This document shows, piece after piece, positions 6,437-9,271 of a stretch of 9,271 nt of DNA. Location of the stretch: contig DAOVIU010000025.1 of the NCBI GenBank assembly GCA_030673585.1, positions 1 to 9,271 of the forward strand, read 5' to 3'. Positions within the stretch are counted from its first letter, which is position 1, and each line of letters begins with the position of its first letter. Origin of the DNA: Pseudomonadota bacterium (GTDB lineage: Bacteria; Desulfobacterota; BSN033; G020346125). The position numbers and the translations under genes are program-made. The notes beneath the pieces are model-generated. The model saw nothing but the letters and a program-made list of their open reading frames with translations. It had not been told where the DNA came from and did not search any database.

Positions 6437-6458
6437 GGAGACACATGGATGTGTCTCC
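6437..6458 (+). repeat. Perfect 10-bp inverted repeat over the RBS and ATG of the PilZ gene; REP-like
   Basis: GGAGACACAT (6437-6446), GG, then ATGTGTCTCC (6449-6458). In RNA this would be a 9-bp stem with a TGGA loop, burying both the GGAG at 6437-6440 and the ATG at 6445-6447. The sequence just before it (GGGGAC at 6431-6436) followed by GGAGACAC resembles the heads of REP elements mobilised by RAYT (TnpA-REP) enzymes, which often read GGGGACnGnCAC. The expected mirror end (GTCCCC) is missing, so this would be a half or decayed element. The repeat itself is seen directly; its origin and role are inferred. Confidence 0.6.
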
Positions 6459-6918
6459 TCGGAGGAGAAAAGGTTTGGCTAGTGGATATTCGGGAAAATC
6501 CCGAGACATCCCTGAAAAGCGGAAATTTCCTCGCTTTCCCATAACGAAAACGGCCATCTGCCACCGCTACGGCAGACAGATGAACATGCGAACCATAGAT
6601 ATCAGCCTGGGCGGTTTAAAACTGGAGGCCAATTTCGACCTCGCGGTTGGTGAGGCCATAGATTTCGCCATTCTCACTGACGGCACCAGGATACATTGTA
6701 AGACGAGGGTGCTCGGGATAGAAGACTTTAAGAATAAGGTGCAGGCCAGGCTGCGGTTTGCCCACACCTCGGATATGGACTTTCGAAAATTGTCTGATTA
6801 TCTAAATATCCTTTCTCGGGGTAAGGGGATTCCTTTCCAAAGGGCGGTTATAAGTGGCCTGTTAATTCTTTCGGCTTTCATCGCTTACCTCGTCATCCGC
6901 GCCTATCTCTTCCGATGA
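6445..6918 (+). CDS. PilZ-domain protein with C-terminal membrane anchor
   Basis: Probable c-di-GMP receptor. The PilZ domain (about 25-121) has both ligand motifs: RKFPR (RxxxR, 26-30) and DISLGG (DxSxxG, 52-57). A single hydrophobic helix at about 134-154 (AVISGLLILSAFIAYLVI region) ends at the C-terminus with RAYLFR, so the protein is likely tail-anchored with PilZ in the cytoplasm. No output domain is seen; it probably acts through a partner. The start is uncertain. ATG 6445 has GGAG four bases upstream but lies inside a perfect hairpin. In-frame TTG 6475 has a stronger SD, GGAGGAG (6461-6467), seven bases upstream, and would give a 147-residue protein still holding the whole domain. It is divergent from otsA and followed after 125 bases by the DUF1122-like gene on the same strand. 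Confidence 0.85.
   Translation: MDVSPRRRKGLASGYSGKSRDIPEKRKFPRFPITKTAICHRYGRQMNMRTIDISLGGLKLEANFDLAVGEAIDFAILTDGTRIHCKTRVLGIEDFKNKVQARLRFAHTSDMDFRKLSDYLNILSRGKGIPFQRAVISGLLILSAFIAYLVIRAYLFR
6461..6467 (+). promoter_or_regulatory. Strong internal Shine-Dalgarno (GGAGGAG) for an alternative TTG start at 6475
   Basis: GGAGGAG ends seven bases before TTG 6475-6477, which is in frame with the PilZ coding region. This is a better SD than the one for ATG 6445 and lies just outside the 6437-6458 hairpin, so it stays accessible when that hairpin forms. It can instead pair with TCTCC (6454-6458, with GGAGA at 6464-6468 and a 5-base loop), which competes with the upstream hairpin. Confidence 0.5.
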
Positions 6919-6994
6919 CGTATCCGCCAGGTGATCCCTCAAGTGTCTGCGGACAATTGGCCTCTGCTCCCCCCTCGTGATATTGAATCTCATC

Positions 6995-7042
6995 ATGCCC
7001 TTGGATAAAATCACTGTGAAATCCGTCAACCTCAGGAGATAA
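6995..7042 (+). CDS. Possible 15-codon leader ORF before the DUF1122-like gene
   Basis: ATG CCC TTG ... AGG AGA TAA encodes MPLDKITVKSVNLRR and stops one base before the TTG start of the next gene. Its last codons contain the SD (AGGAG, 7034-7038) of that gene, a layout that would allow translational coupling. It has no clear SD of its own and no recognisable family, so it may be chance. The remaining bases from 6919 to 6994 hold nothing I can name. Confidence 0.2.
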   Translation: MPLDKITVKSVNLRR

Positions 7043-7043
7043 A

Positions 7044-7970
7044 TTGACTTCCTTGGACCTTCAGGAATCAGGGGATTCGTTGTCTCGGCTTCACGGGCGA
7101 TCAGTTGGAGAATACGAAATCCACCTACAGCTGAAGCCCCTTCAGTATCGAGGGGGATGGACCTATTTCTCCCTCTACCTCAAAGACCAGGCGGGAAGGA
7201 TCAGCAGTCAAAGGAGTCCCAGTGGAGAACGGATGGAAACGCCCGTCCTTGAGGGAATCCACAGCCGGGGCGGACGGGGGGTAAAGGGTTGGGTCGAGGT
7301 TGGGGACTATTTTCCCATCGTCCATTTCAAGGGGAGAGATATCCAACCAAAGACGGTACACCTGTCAAAACGGGGATTGGACCGAGGGATCTTCGGACTC
7401 CTGGGCGGGTGTGTGCCTCCTGGAGGCCACCTCATGTTCGCCTACGAGGTCTCCTATGAAAGTCCATTCCATCGGGAAACCCAGAACAGCCTCACCAAAG
7501 GCATCCCCCCCATCAGTACTGCTCAAGGGGAGCTTTTATTCCACGCCGGATTTCTCCTGATCAAGGATTGGTATCTGGCTGAAGGGGGCCACGAGGGGCC
7601 GAGGAAACTCTGGGGCGAGAAACCCCTCAACGAGGTCGAGACGCGGGAGTTCGACCTAAGGACATTCCTCCAGCTCCTCACCTTTTTGTCACGACAACCC
7701 AATCTCACCTATGTTGAACGGGAACAATTGGCGAAAAGGAGGGCTTTGGAAATAGCGGAGGAACTGGAACCGAATCTTTCCATACTGAGGGAAAGGATTA
7801 TCCACATTTACCGAAATGGGTTCCGATCAAAAGAATTGGAAAGATCTGCTCGTCATACGTGTCATCAAATCGGGGCAGTACTTGAAGCCCCCGATTTTGA
7901 AGATGGCCGTACGAGGGAAAAACTATCCGAGGTCGCAAGGGACTGTTCCGGGGCAATGAGGGAAGATTAA
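7044..7970 (+). CDS. DUF1122-like protein with an extra C-terminal helical region
   Basis: Function unknown. The N-terminal two thirds (about 20-195) fit my memory of the DUF1122 family of archaeal and bacterial proteins: a VGDYFPIVHFKGRDIQPKTV stretch (86-105), VPPGGHLMFAYE (124-135), GELLFHAGF (162-170) and KDWYLAEGGHEGPRKLWGEK (174-193). Residues 196-308 are charged and look alpha-helical; I do not recognise them, and they seem to extend beyond the usual length of about 170-200. No signal peptide or membrane helix is seen, so it is probably cytoplasmic. The start is TTG 7044 with AGGAG five bases upstream; no ATG in frame fits better. The DHH gene starts 16 bases after its stop, so the two are likely one operon and may act together. 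The family name is from recall and not checked by search. Confidence 0.6.
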   Translation: MTSLDLQESGDSLSRLHGRSVGEYEIHLQLKPLQYRGGWTYFSLYLKDQAGRISSQRSPSGERMETPVLEGIHSRGGRGVKGWVEVGDYFPIVHFKGRDIQPKTVHLSKRGLDRGIFGLLGGCVPPGGHLMFAYEVSYESPFHRETQNSLTKGIPPISTAQGELLFHAGFLLIKDWYLAEGGHEGPRKLWGEKPLNEVETREFDLRTFLQLLTFLSRQPNLTYVEREQLAKRRALEIAEELEPNLSILRERIIHIYRNGFRSKELERSARHTCHQIGAVLEAPDFEDGRTREKLSEVARDCSGAMRED

Positions 7971-7986
7971 GGATGGAGGGGAAAAG

Positions 7987-9000
7987 ATGAGAAAATTGTC
8001 GGGATTTCCGGATATCAAATCTACCAGGGGAAAACTGCATGAGTTGATGAAGCTCTTCTCCCCCGAGGACAGGCTGCTCATCCTCATCAAGCCTGACCCT
8101 GACTCCATAGCAAGCAATCTCGCCCTCAGGACGCTGCTTCTGAAATCAATAAAATACGCGACAACAGGCTACGTTGGGGAAATAACCCGGCAGGAAAACA
8201 TCGCTCTGGTCAAGCTTCTGAGTATCCCCATGGAGAGTATTGAGGAAATTGACTTTACCGAGTTCAATCGAACGGCTATTTTGGATGGCCAACCCACCCA
8301 CTTCGATCTCCCTGGGCGCCACCACTTCGATGTGATCATAGACCACCACCCCGTTACGAAGGGTTATACCGCCTCTTTTCAGGACATCCGCCCCAGCTAT
8401 GGCTCAACCTCCACCATCATGACCGAATACCTCGATGCCGCCGGGATCAAACCCTCAACGAGGCTTTCCACGGCACTGCTGTATGGCATTAAGACGGACA
8501 CCAATAATTTCGAGCGGGATACCCAAGCGGAGGATGTGTGGGCCTTCCGGTACCTCTTTCCGAGGGCGAATAAAAACGTGCTCCACAAGATCGAGCTTTC
8601 AGAACTCTCCCCGGAAATTCTCAACTACTTTAAAATGGCCTTCGACCGGATGAAGATCCTGAAAGACAAAATCTTCGTTCACATGGGTCAGATCGAAAAC
8701 CCGGATATCTGTGTTCAGCTGGCCGACTTCCTGATGAGGGTGAATCATATCTCCTGGACGGTCATATCATCCGTGGTCGACGATAAGCTGGTGATCGTCC
8801 TGCGGAGCGACGGATACCGTAAGAACGCGGGAAAGATGGCCTTGAAACTTTTCGGGGATTTGGGCAACGCCGGAGGACACAGGTCAGCGGCGAGGGCGGA
8901 AATTCCCCTCAGGATACTCAGGAAGAGGTTACGGGGATTGACAGGGGAAACTATCGAAACATGGATTATTCGAAGGATTAGGGGGTATAGAACAGACTAA
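7987..9000 (+). CDS. DHH/DHHA1 family phosphoesterase (NrnA-like)
   Basis: Likely a Mn2+-dependent phosphodiesterase or phosphatase of the DHH superfamily, acting on short oligonucleotides, pAp or cyclic dinucleotides; the substrate cannot be told from sequence. DHH domain motifs in order: KPDPDSIAS (35-43, D37 and D39), ILDGQP (98-103, D100), DHHP (119-122) and GIKTDTNNF (167-175, D171). The C-terminal DHHA1 domain carries AGGHRSAAR (295-303), the substrate-binding glycine/His block. Length 337 fits NrnA-type proteins. The first metal-binding His of motif I (HxxPDPD in NrnA) is Leu33 here, so the metal site is atypical or the protein belongs to a branch that lacks it. The start has a strong SD (GGAGGGG, 7975-7981) five bases upstream. 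It is co-directional with the DUF1122-like gene and convergent with the aldolase. Confidence 0.88.
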   Translation: MRKLSGFPDIKSTRGKLHELMKLFSPEDRLLILIKPDPDSIASNLALRTLLLKSIKYATTGYVGEITRQENIALVKLLSIPMESIEEIDFTEFNRTAILDGQPTHFDLPGRHHFDVIIDHHPVTKGYTASFQDIRPSYGSTSTIMTEYLDAAGIKPSTRLSTALLYGIKTDTNNFERDTQAEDVWAFRYLFPRANKNVLHKIELSELSPEILNYFKMAFDRMKILKDKIFVHMGQIENPDICVQLADFLMRVNHISWTVISSVVDDKLVIVLRSDGYRKNAGKMALKLFGDLGNAGGHRSAARAEIPLRILRKRLRGLTGETIETWIIRRIRGYRTD

Positions 9001-9045
9001 CCCCTTGCGGAAGTCTATGGAAATTTTCCCTCATTGAATTGAGGT

Positions 9046-9271
9046 TCATCCTCCCTTGAGGGAGTTGAACAGGTCATTCGCCTCATCAACGGATGCATTC
9101 TCGTGCACGATAGCGCGTAGGGCCCGTATCATGGCAACCGGGTGTTCGTGCTGCCAAACGTTTCTCCCGAGGTTCAGGCCGGCTGCCCCTTACTGCATGC
9201 CATCATAGACAAATTCGAAAACCTCACGCTTCGTCTCACACTTGGGCCAGCCTGCCATGACCACGGGCACG
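9046..9271 (-). pseudogene. Class I fructose-bisphosphate aldolase (DhnA family) 3' end with in-frame TAA; 5' part outside window
   Basis: DhnA-type aldolases cleave fructose 1,6-bisphosphate through a Schiff-base lysine; close relatives make aminoshikimate-pathway precursors. Visible on the minus strand are VPVVMAGWPKCETKREVF, YDGMQ, stop, GAAGLNLGRNVWQHEHP and MIRALRAIVHENASVDEAN, ending at TGA 9048-9046. GAAGLNLGRN is the phosphate-binding block of the family. A TAA (9192-9190) sits just before it where Glu or Ala is usual; GAA to TAA is a single change. The usually conserved AGGPK also reads AGWPK. The frame is continuous on both sides of the TAA (26 codons before it, 47 after), so there is no frameshift. 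It is a decayed gene, a sequencing error, or less likely a read-through site. The catalytic lysine lies outside the window. Confidence 0.75.

Noticed and set aside
9029..9064. CCTCA/TGAGG and CTCCCT/AGGGAG hairpins between the DHH gene and the aldolase
   Set aside because: Stems are 5-6 bp without a T run on either strand, and the second is within the aldolase codons. Not convincing terminators.
9190..9192. Programmed recoding of the aldolase stop
   Set aside because: TAA is not used for Sec or Pyl and no recoding structure is seen; a point mutation or sequence error is simpler.

Overview
The window is bacterial. It has Shine-Dalgarno sites, closely packed same-strand gene groups, a PilZ c-di-GMP receptor and bacterial-type KtrAB and OtsAB proteins. 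GC content looks moderate, around half by eye. A class I DhnA-type aldolase, a MOFRL glycerate kinase and a DUF1122-like protein together suggest an anaerobic or thermophile-related lineage such as Desulfobacterota or Nitrospirota. That placement is a guess from gene content. There are no rRNA or tRNA genes, no CRISPR array and no intact transposase.

Layout, left to right. (1) Positions 1-789 hold the 3' part of a glycerate 2-kinase. (2) Positions 790-1563 look like a rearrangement scar: a short antisense tail resembling the end of a membrane glycosyltransferase abuts the C-terminal half of a glycogen synthase whose N-terminal half is missing. (3) Positions 1565-3604 hold a two-gene potassium uptake operon of KtrB/KtrA type. 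(4) On the minus strand, otsA (6081-4639) and otsB (4392-3601) encode the two-step trehalose pathway. They are separated by a 246-bp spacer rich in inverted repeats. otsB and ktrA converge and share a CTAG that gives both stop codons. (5) Positions 6082-6444 form a divergent regulatory region with a TTGACA box for each direction, a cluster of helically phased CCCGAAA repeats and a long imperfect leader stem-loop. (6) On the plus strand follow a PilZ protein with a C-terminal membrane anchor (6445-6918), a DUF1122-like protein (7044-7970) and a DHH phosphoesterase (7987-9000). (7) At the right edge, on the minus strand, is the 3' end of a class I fructose-bisphosphate aldolase with an in-frame TAA inside a conserved block.

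The central theme is osmotic adaptation: K+ uptake (KtrAB) beside trehalose synthesis (OtsAB), with remnants and ends of sugar-phosphate and glycogen genes around it. The PilZ gene opposite otsA could link c-di-GMP signalling to this locus, but that is inference from position only. The points most worth a second look are the PilZ leader and start region (structured leader, RBS/start hairpin, a second SD with a TTG start), the phased repeats, the otsA-otsB spacer, and the two broken carbohydrate genes. I did not find an obviously new multi-gene system.
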